From assembly GCA_907165135.1 (NCBI GenBank), contig OU015568.1, positions 8,316,501-8,380,500 on the forward strand: DNA of 64,000 nucleotides, written 5' to 3'. Made by a program: the position numbers and the translations under genes. The notes below the pieces were generated by a model. It searched no databases and was not told the DNA's origin. It worked only from the letters and a program-made list of their open reading frames with translations. Origin of the DNA: Oikopleura dioica (lineage: Eukaryota > Chordata > Appendicularia > Copelata > Oikopleuridae). Positions 35,694-46,884 of this stretch are shown in pieces; the stretch's first letter is position 1; each line of letters opens with the position of its first letter.

Positions 35694-38600
35694 ATGTCCG
35701 ACGAAGAAGATTCAAGCAATAAATCGCCGAATCCTTTCGGCGTTGCAGCTCTGGCAGCGACGGCTTTTACAAAAGGAAGAAGAAAGCACAAACTTGCGAG
35801 CACAGTTTTTAAAGGAGCACTTGAAGATCTCAAGAATGATCCAGAGGTTGGTTGCTAAAGCTTAAATTTCCGATTTCAACAATTTTTGTAGAATATTTTT
35901 TGGAGCGGAAAGCAACATACTCTTTCTCGCGAAGTATCAAGAGTTGCAAAAACTCCTGAATTAGGCATCGGTCAATATTTTCTTCTGTAACTTCGCAGCA
36001 ATAACAGACCCCTCCCTTAAATGCCTAGTCAAAAAACGAAGGGTTGAACTGTGATCTTTCAAATTTTGAGGCGTTCTTTGTTTGACTAATTGGTCAGTTA
36101 GACACTAAGGGTACTCGTATGAACTGAAGGAAATCAACCGCGTTTGTTCCGCAAATACTCATTTTTTCTGAAACAAAGAGCTTTGCCTTCCGATCAAATA
36201 TTCACAAATTTTCTGACCGCGCTAAAAAGATCGACAGCTGCTTGAAATCTTCATCGAGGTGGACGATGAGTGGGACGAAGATGATGAGATCGACATTGAA
36301 AAAGTCTCCGAGCTCGTTGGAAAAGGAGCTTCCATCAACGCGCGGGGTAAGATTCCCACTTGTTAGAGAGCGAAACGCGAGACTTACTTTCTTTGTTGGT
36401 AGATATCTACGGACAAACGATTTTGCACGCGATCGCAAGAGAGTGGGATACTGACATTGCAAAATTTGTCATTCAACTCGGCGCCGATGTCAACGCGGTT
36501 GATCATTATGGACGGGCGCCGATACATTTGGCGGCGGCGCACGATTTTGTCGAAATGATTCATTTTCTTGCCTCTCAAGGAGCAGATGTCAACATGCCAG
36601 TTGTCCACAACCTCAAACTGTGCACTCAACTGGATCCAGAATGCGCTCCTCAGAACCAAACTCCGCTGCATATGGCCGCTGGAGCCGATGCTGCGGACGC
36701 TTGTGAAGCTCTCCTCGAACTTGGCGCTGACATCGAGGCACGTGACTATCACGACAGAACTCCTCTCTTTCTCGCGGCTGAGTTGGATAGATCTGTAAGC
36801 GCTCATGTCCTACTGGAGAAAAACGCTGATGCAACTACAAGAGATAAGTACGGAAATATTTGCCTAACCGTCATGGCATCCAAAATGCCGCAAGTAGCGT
36901 CGGAAGCGCTGAATCAATTGTGGACGTATAACAGAAGAAATCGCAATCAATACTTTTGGCTTGATAAACTCTTGCCTTCATCCGCTGAGCTTATTCGCGC
37001 TTCTAGAGCTAGAAACATCTTGGAAGTCATCGTGAACGAGAGAAAACTCGATCTTGTGACTCATAATATCATTCAAAAATTCATCGACATTCTTTGGGCA
37101 AAATACGGACAAATGGCGTTTTATAAAGAAGCACTTTTGACTTTTCTCTTCATCGGTCTTTGGACGACGATTGCTGTTTCAAAAGCTGCGGATGAAGCGT
37201 ACATCTACGAAGATGATGAGTGGTGGAGATGGCTTCTCCTGGTTCTAGCGATTGTCACCACTGGGCTTGTTATTGGCATTGAAATACGCGAGTACAAGAT
37301 TGGAAAATACAAGCTGCAAGAGTACAAGTCGTGGAGAATCGTCCAAGTCGAGGAGGACGCAAAATACTCTCATCCGATGAGAAAGCACGAGTCAAAGTTC
37401 ATCGAGTCCGAGAAAGAAAGTTTGGAGGCTGAGAAAATGTATTACTTCAGCAGTGGATGGAATTATTACGACTGGTTCTGTAACTTTCTTTTGCTCCTCG
37501 CGCTCAGCATTCATAGCGCAGCTGTGGGACTCTTCAATGCTCGAGAGATCGTTCCGATTGAAAATAATGATCCGGGTGTGACAATTTTGGAAGATAGCAC
37601 TGCTTGCTTTGGCAGATTAAATGTTGAAGACTGTGAGTTGGTTTCGTCGATTAATCGCGTGCACTACTCGCTTTTTGCTTTTACAATGGTTGTGCTTTAT
37701 GCGCGAGCTTTTAAATTGATGAGAGTGACGCTGTTCATGGGCCCATTTATTGTCATTATCCAGAAAATGATGTGGGATTTGTTGAAGTTTTGTGCGATGT
37801 GGTTGGTTCTGTATGGAGGCTACGCGATTGCGTTTTATCTCGTCTGGGGGCACTCTAATCAAGAAGATGAAATTCTAAGTAAAAATCAGTCTTCTGATCA
37901 TTGGATTAATAAAAAATTAAGGTGATACCGACGAAATGCTGTTCATGATCTACCGATTGATTCTTGTCGACGAATGGCCCTACGATGCCATGATGGAGAC
38001 CAACAAACCAATGACTTACATTCTTGTCGGAAGCTACCTGATGTTTTGCGCCATTCTCCTGTTGAATCTCTTCATCGCGCTGCTTTCTGATACTTTCCAG
38101 CGTATTTATGACAATGCCCATTCCAATGCAGTTATGCAAAGGCAACTCTTCGTCTGTCTTGCAATTTAACTCTCGGTTTCTAGGGCAATCTATTTGAAAG
38201 AACACCTTCACGAATTCAATGATGAGGAGAAAATTGAGCTGAGTAGATACTTCGAGACCAAATGCTCTCCTCTTCGGGAAGACTGGGATGATGATTCCCC
38301 GGAAACAGAACAGGTGAGCCAGTGATGTTGTTCAGTTGTTGAGGCCGATTTCAGACACAATTGAAGAAGATAACTCACCAGATTCATGCAAAACTGACGA
38401 AACTTGAGGAGTTTATTGAAGAACAAGCTGAAGAACTGTAAGATTCGTTTCCGGAATTGAGATTGAACCTTTTTTTAGTGAAAAACGAGAAGGCCGAGCT
38501 GGTCCAACAAACATGCCGCGTGGTCGAGGCGCTGTATCGCAGCTGGACGTCGAGGGCCTGAAACAAAGCATCAACAGACAAATGAAAGAGTTCACGCGAA

Positions 38601-38972
38601 AACAAGACGAAGCTCTGGAGAGGTTGGAAAATTTCGAAAGTTCCATGCGCGCTCGATTGGAAAAAATCGACAAGCGCCAAAAAATCAGAATTGAAAAAGG
38701 CCCAAAGTCAGAACTCAAATCAACCTTTCTTCCGCCAATGATACCAACTCAACAAACAGTTCAAACGTAAATCGCTTGCTTGAAAGTTTTTTGCATGCTT
38801 TTCCACTTTTCTTCTAAGTAAAATGTTTCTATGGACAAACGTCTTTTTTAGAATCAGCCAAGTTGAGAAGATCCAGCCAAAAGTGGATACCTGGAACGTT
38901 TTGCCATCAGTTGACAATCCAACATTTGCCACTCCTTCTTCCACTGAAAACAAGGAAGAGTCCGAAGCCTAA
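35694..38972 (+). CDS. Ankyrin-repeat TRP-family cation channel
   Basis: Plasma-membrane cation channel subunit of about 900 residues. The N-terminal exons are short and acidic. Ankyrin repeats follow: YGQTILHAIAREWDTDIAKF, YGRAPIHLAAAHDFVEMIHF, NQTPLHMAAGADAADACEAL, HDRTPLFLAAELDRSVSAHV. Six membrane segments follow, including FYKEALLTFLFIGLWTTIAV and FCAMWLVLYGGYAIAFYLV. The pore and last helix read DEMLFMIYRLILVDEWPYDA and ILLLNLFIALLSDTFQRIYD, similar to TRPV/TRPA-type S6 and the TRP box. After that come charged coiled-coil exons (HQIHAKLTKLEEFIEEQAEE) and a tail to the stop at 38,970-38,972. The intron 38,142-38,183 is GC-AG, and the others are GT-AG. It does not carry the usual TRPV pore filter, so it is a divergent branch. 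Confidence 0.88.
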
Positions 38973-39069
38973 CATTATCCCTGCTTAATTCATCTGCTGA
39001 AAGAGTGCGTTGCTTATTTTTACCTGCATTAATATATTTATTACACATAAAAACATAGCGAAGCTCATT

Positions 39070-40765
39070 TTAATCAATTGATTGCAGGGCAAAGAAAATG
39101 CAGCGCACAAGTAGTATCCTACTTGCTAGGTTTTGGAAAGTAGAGAAAGGCGCGTTCTTTCGCGCGCAAGAATTTACGACTAAAGAAATAAAAATATATC
39201 TGTGCTCCTGATGCAACCAAGACGAGTGTAATTGAAACCCAACTCGCCAGGGAAAAGTTAATGTCCGCGTCGTCTCTTGCAAGAATCGACCTAAACGTTT
39301 CATGCTTGCTTCAAGTTTATGAGCAAACCGGTAGAGAGGGTTATTGACGTAGTAGATGGGAAAGAATATGAATTTGACGGCGTACATCACAGGAATTATT
39401 CGAGGTGGGCTGAATTGATATAAAAACACAATGTACCAGTTATTCATAAAAGTCAGGTGAAGAATCCACAATATAAGAGCGAGTATTGAGTAGCCAGAAG
39501 ATGCAACTGGGATAGGAAACCATTGAATAAGAGTCATAGCAATGCCAAGAAGAGTGACGATGATTCCATTAGTAACAAGCCTGTTGAGCTAAAAACGAAA
39601 CTGAAAAAGAATGACCGAAAACTTGCTCACATTTTCCTTGAGCTGAGGAATCGGGTATGTCTTTGGATATCTGCTGACGTTCCATTTCAATTTGAGCATC
39701 ATTAAAATAGGAAGGACAGGCGACAAAACTTGAAGATAACCAAGACAATCCATCGTCCGTGATTTCAGCTGATGAATGTTCTCTTCGCATGTGGTGTTAC
39801 CTGCGCAATTGATGACATGGCTGTGAAAACCATGATTGAGCCAAGGCACCATCCAACCCAGAAAGGTGTAGTTGCGGAAGAAACCAAGGAAATCCCAAAT
39901 TGTCATTACAATGTTGATCGGGTGAAAAATGTAAGGAAGACATTCGCGCCATGTTGGGGCTTGAGATATTTCGGTTGTCTCTTTTTCACCTTCGATTTTG
40001 TTTCGAGCGAGTATTCTGCCGAAAAAAGAAGTTCGGAACATGCAGAAGTCGTCAGGAAGATCTTTGGGAATCGGTTGAGATGGAAAAAGGCAGAGGGTCC
40101 GGATGGTTATCAATATAGAAATGAACGCCAAAATGAAAATATACGAATCAAGGGGGTAGCCCGACTGGTAGGCAATTTTTCCATACCAAAAAGGAGCACC
40201 TTAATCCATTCATGCAAAAATTGATGAGCCGTGAGGCATTCACCTGAGGCAACAACCAGTGCCGACAAAAATAAGACCACATACGACGAGTTCTCCTTGA
40301 AAATCGGACCAACCATTGTGTTCAACGGAATCCACATGATTACCCCTGTCGAGCTAAGCATTGTTCCAACGAAGAATAAATACGGATTTGTTTGATATAA
40401 ACTTATGCAAAAGAGACCAGCGGTCATTAGAATTCCCATGATAAGGCGGAGGTAGGCAGCGCCGATTTTCAGATACAGAAAACCAAGAATAAATGTTCCA
40501 CCGTTGATTGAAATCAGCATTGAACTCTTGAAGGGCAATTCATTATCTCTAAAAATTCTTTTCTTACGTATATTTCACCAAAAACGGCCTTTGCTTCTTC
40601 GCAGTAAGCTCCTTGAAGAATATCCTCTTCGCTGCAAGTCTCATTCATAAATAACTTCTGCTCTTCAAAAATGAACTGGATCATTGGAAAACCTCGAGTT
40701 ATCAGAGGAAACAAAAATATTTCTATGGCACCTAAGGCGAGCGAAATATAATTGTAAAAACTCAT
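39070..40765 (-). CDS. SLC43-like major-facilitator transporter
   Basis: Polytopic plasma-membrane transporter. The N-terminus has the first helix and the long external loop (LGAIEIFLFPLITRGFPMIQ, then NETCSEED and YCEEAK) seen in SLC43 amino-acid/nucleobase carriers. Further helices read SINGGTFILGFLYLKIGAAY, LRLIMGILMTAGLFCISLYQ and IMWIPLNTMVGPIF. A cytoplasmic loop (RNKIEGEKETTEISQAPTWR) precedes the second half. The C-terminal half includes FHPINIVMTIWDFLGFFRNY and ILALILWILHLTFMNNWYI. The exons are separated by short introns near 40,215-40,235, 40,540-40,570 and 39,590. Similarity is closest to SLC43A3-type proteins by eye, but it is divergent, and the substrate is not inferable. Confidence 0.65.
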
Positions 40766-41290
40766 ATTTTTGTATTTTGAGGTAACTAAATCTGAAATGA
40801 TTCTCGGTTATAAAAGGCGTTAATGATGAATTAAGGTCATCGAGTTTTATTACTTTTGAGCTTTCGAGAAGGCTTACTACCAGAATAATGTAACCTAAAT
40901 AGGTAAATGTCTCTTGAAAAAATTTCTTCGTGATTTTATGATTCGTTTCTCGTATGAACTATCGAGTAACTTGCCCTAGATTAAATTTTTATCTGTCTAT
41001 TTCTGAGGAAACTTCAAGACTCAGCGAGAACGCCCAACAAAATGATGAAATAAGGACTCAAAAATATTCTCAGTCAATGAGCTCTTCTTTTCTGAAGCTT
41101 TCGCTTGAGCAGCTTTTCTTATGTTGCAGGGTTTATTTAAAAATTTGGTTATTTATTAGACATAAAAAAAAGCTGGGTTCGTTCTAGTGAGCTCGCAAAG
41201 ACAATCGGAGTAATTATAAATTCATGAGAAAATTGGGCAATGGAAGTGGTCAGAAATGAATTCATTTTCGAAAATTTCATAAAAATAACG
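40766..41290. other. Intergenic between divergent genes
   Basis: Separates the minus-strand transporter from the plus-strand WD40 gene, so it probably holds both promoters. AT-rich; no open frame of note. Confidence 0.5.
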
Positions 41291-44200
41291 ATGGGAGGTG
41301 TTTTGCAGAGAAACAAGAAATCCAAGTTTTTAGAGCATACATGCCAGTCTCATGAGAGATCAGTCAATTGCTGCGCTATTGATAAGGTAAAGCCCAAAAG
41401 AACAAAGCCCCTTTCTTTTTTTTTATTAAAGGGTAGGTAAATAATCCTCAGAGAAATCTGCTCTTTGCTTTTCGTCGTGTATATTCTCCTCGATTTCGAA
41501 TTCGTCTACGTATCTTTCGATATAGACCGAGAGAACTCTATCACAGTCTTTTTGAGCTTTAGCATAGTCAAATACATAGATATCCTTCGTACGCGTCTCC
41601 ATCAGAACTAAAGCAATTTGTCAGATCAATTTTGATTTTAACAATACTTTTCATGCAATCGAGTTGGAATTTTTGGAGGTCGCGGATCGTTAAAGCCCAA
41701 GAAAGAGTAAAAAGAAAGCTCAAGCTTTGTATCAACATCATTTTTGAGCATCGTCAAGAAAGCCTCATCTTTATACTCAAGCCATTTTTAATTATTGAGA
41801 GTCTCAAGACATTCCAATAATTATTCACACTGCTGGTTCTTACAACTTGTAAGAGTCATTAAGAGTCTAACAGCCAGTACACGTGAAGTTCACGCGACGC
41901 GAACCACTTATACTTATTACTTTTAGAAAAGTATATGATTTATTTATCCAAAAATTAACAGGCTTTTTCTATCCAAAAGGACTCAAATAATCTTTGGCAT
42001 AGTCTGGCGCTTCTTCTTCAACATCATGTTTTGCGTTTTTGAAATCGTCTTTGAATGTTTCGATGTAGATATTTAGTACTTTATCGCAGTTTCTCTCAGC
42101 TTTGAAATAGTCGAATCTGTACATATTCGTAGTAAGCTTTTTCATCTGAACTGAAAAATTTTTTTATTCTAAATTTCAATCTTTCTTCCGTACTTTTCAT
42201 GCAATCAAGACGAAATTTTTGAATATCTTCGATGGAAAAAGAAATCGCGGAGGTAAGAAAAAGACTAAGGATCTTTGCTAGCTTCATTATTGAACAAAAA
42301 AGTGATAATTGAGATGATCTTCTTTTAGAAAGGGCATCATCTTTATACTCTGCTAAATTCAAATTATTCATAGAATCAAATTATTACTATTCGTGATTAA
42401 TAACATCCTATTGCTGAGCATCCTTAGAATCTAATATTCATGAAGCAAACCGTGGCGAATTCTTCGATCTTTGCCGCAAGTATTTTTCTCAGAAACTAAT
42501 TTTTCTCAATTTTGATTGCTTTTATTCAAAGCCGTTGCACTAAATATTTCTACAGAGGGACCTCAATTTAAGCTCACCACCAGAAAGTCCACCGAATTTG
42601 AGGCCCATAACGTCCGGGTCTCCTTATGATCTGACCATGATTACAGGGAGTTACAGGCGTCGTAAGGTACTCCATGTCCAAAATGGACATTTTGGCCGAT
42701 GGAGGTTAACAATCATTCAAAAACTTTTCGTCGAGCTTTATTCTAACCAAATGGACTCAAATAGTCTTGTACATAGTCCGGCGCTTCTTCTTCAAGATTA
42801 TGTTCAGCATTTTTGAAGTCCTCTTTGTATCTATCGATGTAAATAGCTATTACTTTGTCGCAGTTTTTTTGGGCTTTGAAATAATCGAATCTGTAGAAAG
42901 TTTTTGTACGCATTTCCATCTGAACTTAAAAAAATATTTTAACATTCTTATTTTTTTAACACAAGATTTCATAAAATAAAAAATGTAGCGTTCTTACTTT
43001 TTATACAATCGAGCTGGAATTTTTGAAGTTCCTCAATAAAAAAACCGATTGCGAAAACAAAAAGAACGCTTAGACTTTTAAATATTTTCATTTTCGTAGT
43101 AATACTGAATTGATTGTTATTGAAGAAACGCTTTTCTTTTATACTCGAAAATTTGAATTATTCACTCGATCAAGTTAATATCATTTCTTATAAAAAATGT
43201 TTGCACACGTTCAGGTTGTTCCAAGCCGCCTTTCGCGGTTTAATATTAATAATGCGAGACGGAGCTTATGTTCTAGTATCCACCCTTTCTTCAGGGTTCA
43301 AGATAATAGCTGCTTATTTTATCCAGGATCCAGCCATCGCTTTCAAACCAGAGTTGCAAATTTGCTGAGCTGAGTGAGCTGAGCTGGCTGAGTGAGCTGA
43401 GCAGTCGCTCAGCTCAGCTCACTGATTTTCGAAAACGAATTTATCTGCTCAGTTCAGCTCAGCTCAGACAATAATCACTCAGCTCAGCTCATCTCAATTA
43501 TTCTCGAACATGATCTGTTCAGCTCAGCTCAGCTCAGACAAGTATCATTCAGCTCAGCTCAGCTCAATAATTCTAACACAATTTCACTACTAAAAAACAG
43601 TAAAAACAGCTCAACTCAGTTCACTCAGCTCAGCTCAGCTCAAATTAGGGTCTGCTCAGCTCAGCTCAGCTCAACGACCTTAAAAGAAGGTCTGCTCAGC
43701 TCAGCTCAGCTCAATGACCTCTGAAAATGGCCAGCTCAGCTCAGCTCAGCTCAGTGTGCTCCGAAATAGGTCAGCTCAGCTCAGAGAATTTCTCACACAG
43801 GGCAGCTCAGCTCAGCTTAACGAAAATAAAGCCAAATTCGCAACTCTTTTTCAAACCACTTTTAATTTATTGTTTATTCGTTGTAACAGCTTTTTTATCC
43901 AAAAAGAGGACTCAAGTAATCCTCTGCATAGTCTGGCGCTTCTTCTTCAAGATCATGATCTCCCTTTTCGAAATCGTCCTTATATTTATCGATATACGCA
44001 GTAAGAACTTTGTCACAGTCTCCTTGCGCTTTAAAATAGTCGAATCTGGCAATATCCCATTCCGTACGGCTCTCCATCAAAACTGAATAATTACTGTTTC
44101 GGAATTCTGCAATTATAAATACTTCTCATGCAATCTAGTTGGAATTTCTGAAGATCGGCAATCGAAAAACCCCAAGCAAGAGTAAAAAGAGAGCAAAGAT

Positions 44201-46023
44201 TCTTTAGCAACATTATTTTTGCGAAGAAAAAAGATAGAACACACCATCTTTATACTAGTCTCAATCTTAATAATTCACAACGTCAAATTATCATCCAGGA
44301 ATTTGTGTTACTAGCAACGGGAAGCAAGATTGACTTGTTATTAAAATTTCTGTACAAGAGCCGGGGAATGACGTTCCTCTGATGACCTGAATCTCTCAAT
44401 CCATGAACTTTCCAATATGGCATTGTGGATTTAGGTCATTGGCAGACAGTAATATTAATACTGTATTTAACTATAAAAATAGACTGGTGAACTTATCTTG
44501 ACTGGATCCGATGACCTGAAAGCAATCGTTTGGTCTGTTTCTACCGGAGAACCGAAGAGGATTTTGGAAGGCCACAAAGGATACATTTGCTGCTGCGATT
44601 TCTGGTTCAACAAAAAGAAGCAGGAAACCCAAGCAGTGACTGCCTCCGCTGATCGGACGATCAAAATATGGCGAATCGCGGATGGAGTTTGCCAGCTTTC
44701 AATCGAGCATCATTCTCATGTAATGACGAAAATTACAATAAACAACGATTTGATTTTCTCTTCTTCTTATGATAAAACTGTAGCGATGGCGAATCTGCGA
44801 ACTGGCTCTCTGTAAGTCTACGTTAAAAATCATAAATACTATTTATTATTTTTTAGCATACGAAAATTTGAAGGACACCAGCACTCGGTCACGTGCTTCA
44901 ATCTTCTATTTGACGATCCAGCAGAAACGGCGGAGAAGAACTTCTTGACAACTGAGACTTGTGGTGATTCTCGGGATTTTCTTATAACTGGATCGTCCGA
45001 TTGGACTGCGAGAATTTGGGCCATCAAAAGTGGAGGAAAGGGTCAATGATAGTAATGCATAATTATAAGGTAGAGATGAAATGAAGAGATGAAACATTGA
45101 CCCTTGAAAGTTTATCTTCGCACATTCCAAGGTCACACCGGGCCAGTAATTTGCATGGCGCTCGATGTCGCCAGTCGTTCTCTCTTCACCGGCTCTTCTG
45201 ATCACAGCATCAAGAAATGGGACATTTCTAGCGGCGAATTTATCCAGTCAATGAAGGGTCATTCTTCTTCTATCACTCAAATCGCTCTCAAGAATAAAAT
45301 TCTCTTGTCCACCAGTGCGGATTGGAGCGTTCGAGTTTGGTCCGCTGATTATGGAGATTTCATCAAAACGTTTGAAAATGGCCATGAACACATGGTCAGC
45401 ACGATGAAGATTTCTGATGGAGTTGTTGTCACTGGAGACGGAAATGGAGTCATAAAGGTACTAGAGAATAAAAAAATCCTAGAATTAAAACAACATTAGG
45501 TATTTGATCCACGAGTTCTTCACGCAAAAGCTACTCTTCTTGGACATAAATATGCAATCAACTGTCTTTACACTTTCCCTGGGGGCATCATCATCTCGGG
45601 CAGTTACGATTCTTCCGTTCGAATTTGGAACATCAAAACTGTGCTTGAAAAATTAGACCCTGTCGAAGCCGAAGATCCAAAACTGGCCTACGATGATGAC
45701 GAGGAATATTTCGATGGAAGCAGAAAAAATTCGCTCAGAACACCAAGGTAACAGACATCTTCGTGAATTTATAATTGAGTATTCTATTTAGCCCTCAATT
45801 TGATGATACCTACGACACAGACGAAGACGAATTCCTCCGCGTTCAAAACGAAAAAGAACAGATTCGCCGACGAAGTCAAGTTGACGATATGCTTCAATCG
45901 TCTGTCCGTCAAATTGTTGAATACAATCTCATCGACGAAATCACTGATACCGTTCTCAATCAAATCAAAAAGAAAGACTCGACGAAAAAGAAAGTTGAAG
46001 TCCTTCCTGAGCTACTTGAATAA
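41291..46023 (+). CDS. WDR86: WD40-repeat protein, WDR86-like
   Basis: Beta-propeller scaffold. Exon 1 (41,291-41,386) encodes MGGVLQRNKKSKFLEHTCQS, then HERSVNCCAIDK, half of a first WD repeat. The other half, TGELILTGSDDLKAIVWSVS, is in exon 2 from 44,483, so a 3,096-nt GT-AG intron splits the repeat. Later repeats: YICCCDFW to TASADRTIKIWRIADG; LIFSSSYDKTVAMANLRTG; GHQHSVTCFN to ITGSSDWTARIWAIKSGG; GHTGPVICMALDVASRSLFT; LLSTSADWSVRVWSADYG; INCLYTFPGGIIISGSYDSS. An acidic and then coiled tail follows (FDDTYDTDEDEFL), which human WDR86 lacks. The MGG start, the INNDLIFSSSYD repeat and the inserted loop in repeat 4 match WDR86. The giant first intron hosts four antisense genes. Confidence 0.85.
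41426..41751 (-). CDS. Nested small secreted protein, copy 1
   Basis: First of four tandem paralogs on the minus strand inside intron 1 of the WD40 gene. Exon 1 is a signal peptide (MMLIQSLSFLFTLSWALTI) and the family motif RDLQKFQLDCMK. A phase-1 intron of about 39 nt follows directly. Exon 2 reads LMETRTKDIYVFDYAKAQKD, CDRVLSVYIERYVDEFEI and ends DFSEDYLPTL. It is the most diverged copy: the acidic EEEAPDY block and the terminal SPFG are missing. Two cysteines remain, so one disulphide is possible. Function not recognised. Confidence 0.8.
41971..42287 (-). CDS. Nested small secreted protein, copy 2
   Basis: Second paralog. Exon 1: signal peptide MKLAKILSLFLTSAISFSI, then EDIQKFRLDCMK. The phase-1 intron (about 42 nt) is in the same place as in the other copies. 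Exon 2: QMKKLTTNMYRFDYFKAERN, CDKVLNIYIETFKDDFKNAK, then HDVEEEAPDYAKDYLSPFG and a stop. The mature part is about 75 residues with two cysteines, acidic towards the C-terminus and ending in glycine. Not recognised as a known family. Confidence 0.85.
42743..43091 (-). CDS. Nested small secreted protein, copy 3
   Basis: Third paralog. Exon 1: signal peptide MKIFKSLSVLFVFAIGFFI, then EELQKFQLDCIK. The intron is in the conserved place but longer (about 70 nt, very AT-rich). Exon 2: QMEMRTKTFYRFDYFKAQKN, CDKVIAIYIDRYKEDFKNAE, then HNLEEEAPDYVQDYLSPFG and a stop at 42,743-42,745. Cysteine spacing and the terminal SPFG match copy 2. Confidence 0.85.
43363..43818. repeat. AGCTC-rich satellite
   Basis: About 455 bp made of runs of AGCTC (read as CAGCTCAGCTCAGCTC), broken by 15-30 bp spacers such as TGACCTCTGAAAATGG. 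The unit is close to its own reverse complement, so the tract can form hairpins. It sits between copies 3 and 4 of the nested gene family inside the WD40 intron. Open frames across it (rich in SAQL) are artefacts of the repeat. Confidence 0.85.
43895..44213 (-). CDS. Nested small secreted protein, copy 4
   Basis: Fourth paralog, nearest to exon 2 of the host gene. Exon 1: signal peptide MLLKNLCSLFTLAWGFSIA, then DLQKFQLDCMR. Conserved phase-1 intron of about 40 nt. Exon 2: LMESRTEWDIARFDYFKAQG, DCDKVLTAYIDKYKDDFEKG, then DHDLEEEAPDYAEDYLSPLFG and a stop at 43,895-43,897. The signal sequence carries an extra cysteine that would be removed. Separated from copy 3 by the AGCTC satellite. Confidence 0.85.
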
Positions 46024-46112
46024 ATTGAATAGTCGAAAACATGAAAATGATTGTTTTTATTTTTTTGTACAAAAGCGTGGTAAAAAAACAAAGCGGCGCA
46101 AGTTTAAGATTT

Positions 46113-46471
46113 TCAAATTTCAGTGCTAGCGACTGCTTGAAGCTCAACTTCTTCGACTTCGACGGGAGCTTCTTCCGCGCTCGATTCTGGGTCAGTTTCC
46201 TTAGACTGTCACAATTTATGAAAGTGACGTGATTCTTGAGTACCTTTTTCTTCGCTTGGTATTTCTTTATCGATTCAAGAACAATTCCCAAGAAGATGAG
46301 AGTAAAGACAAAACCCCAAAGAATGAAGAAACCAATGGCGTCATTAGGGATTTCTTCTGTAGCTGCGTCAACTTGCTCGACCGTCTGATATTTTGCTTTA
46401 GAAAAATGATCACATTACTTACATTTTCTTAGCTAAAATTCAAAAAACAAATCCTGAACTCGTTCGTCCAT
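46113..46471 (-). CDS. Small single-pass membrane protein, unrecognised
   Basis: Two clear exons: KYQTVEQVDAATEEIPNDAI, then a membrane helix GFFILWGFVFTLIFLGIVL and ESIKKYQAKKK, a 45-nt GT-AG intron, then the acidic tail ETDPESSAEEAPVEVEEVEL and a stop at 46,113. The first exon is uncertain. An ATG at 46,469-46,471 opens MDERVQDL, but the join to the membrane exon is not clean. Short N-terminus, one helix, basic then acidic cytosolic tail. It converges with the WD40 gene, whose stop lies 90 bp away. Confidence 0.6.
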
Positions 46472-46884
46472 GCTTCCTGCTTGAAAATCTAACTCATTGA
46501 CGCTCTACAAGTAAATAGACACATCAGGATTCTAGAGAACCGCACACGATTCTTTGTTTAAAATTCTGATTTAGTTATTTTATGATTTATATTTTTCTTT
46601 GATAATTGTAACTAGACAATATCGACACCGACGAAGGATATCAAAGATCAATTTCGCGAGGGACGAGTAGAACTCGCAGTAAGCTAGTAGAACATGCATA
46701 AGCTGGTATTTTGATTCCTGCTTGAGAATATTAGCTTATTATAGCCTGCAAATAAATAGACAGACCAGGATTCAAGAAATACACTCCCAGAATCGATGAT
46801 TGAGATTTTCTATTTGATAATTTTATGATTTTTATTATTTTTGATAATTTGAACTGGGCGACATCGATGCCGACGTAGGATGCC
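46471..46884. repeat. Two diverged direct repeats of about 170 bp
   Basis: Copy A, about 46,471-46,640, and copy B, about 46,711-46,884, share a beginning (TTCCTGCTTGA), a middle (AAATAGACA..CAGGATTC), an AT-rich block and an end (GACATCGATGCCGACG versus GACAATATCGACACCGACG). Identity by eye is around 65-70%. No coding capacity. Probably an old local duplication or two copies of a dispersed repeat. Confidence 0.5.

Noticed and set aside
43363-43818. Spaced repeats viewed as a possible CRISPR array
   Set aside because: The genome is eukaryotic, units are 5-bp AGCTC runs, and spacers are irregular.
43714-44086. Plus-strand frames rich in SAQL over the satellite
   Set aside because: They come from translating the AGCTC repeat and from the antisense of copy 4; no splice or start context.
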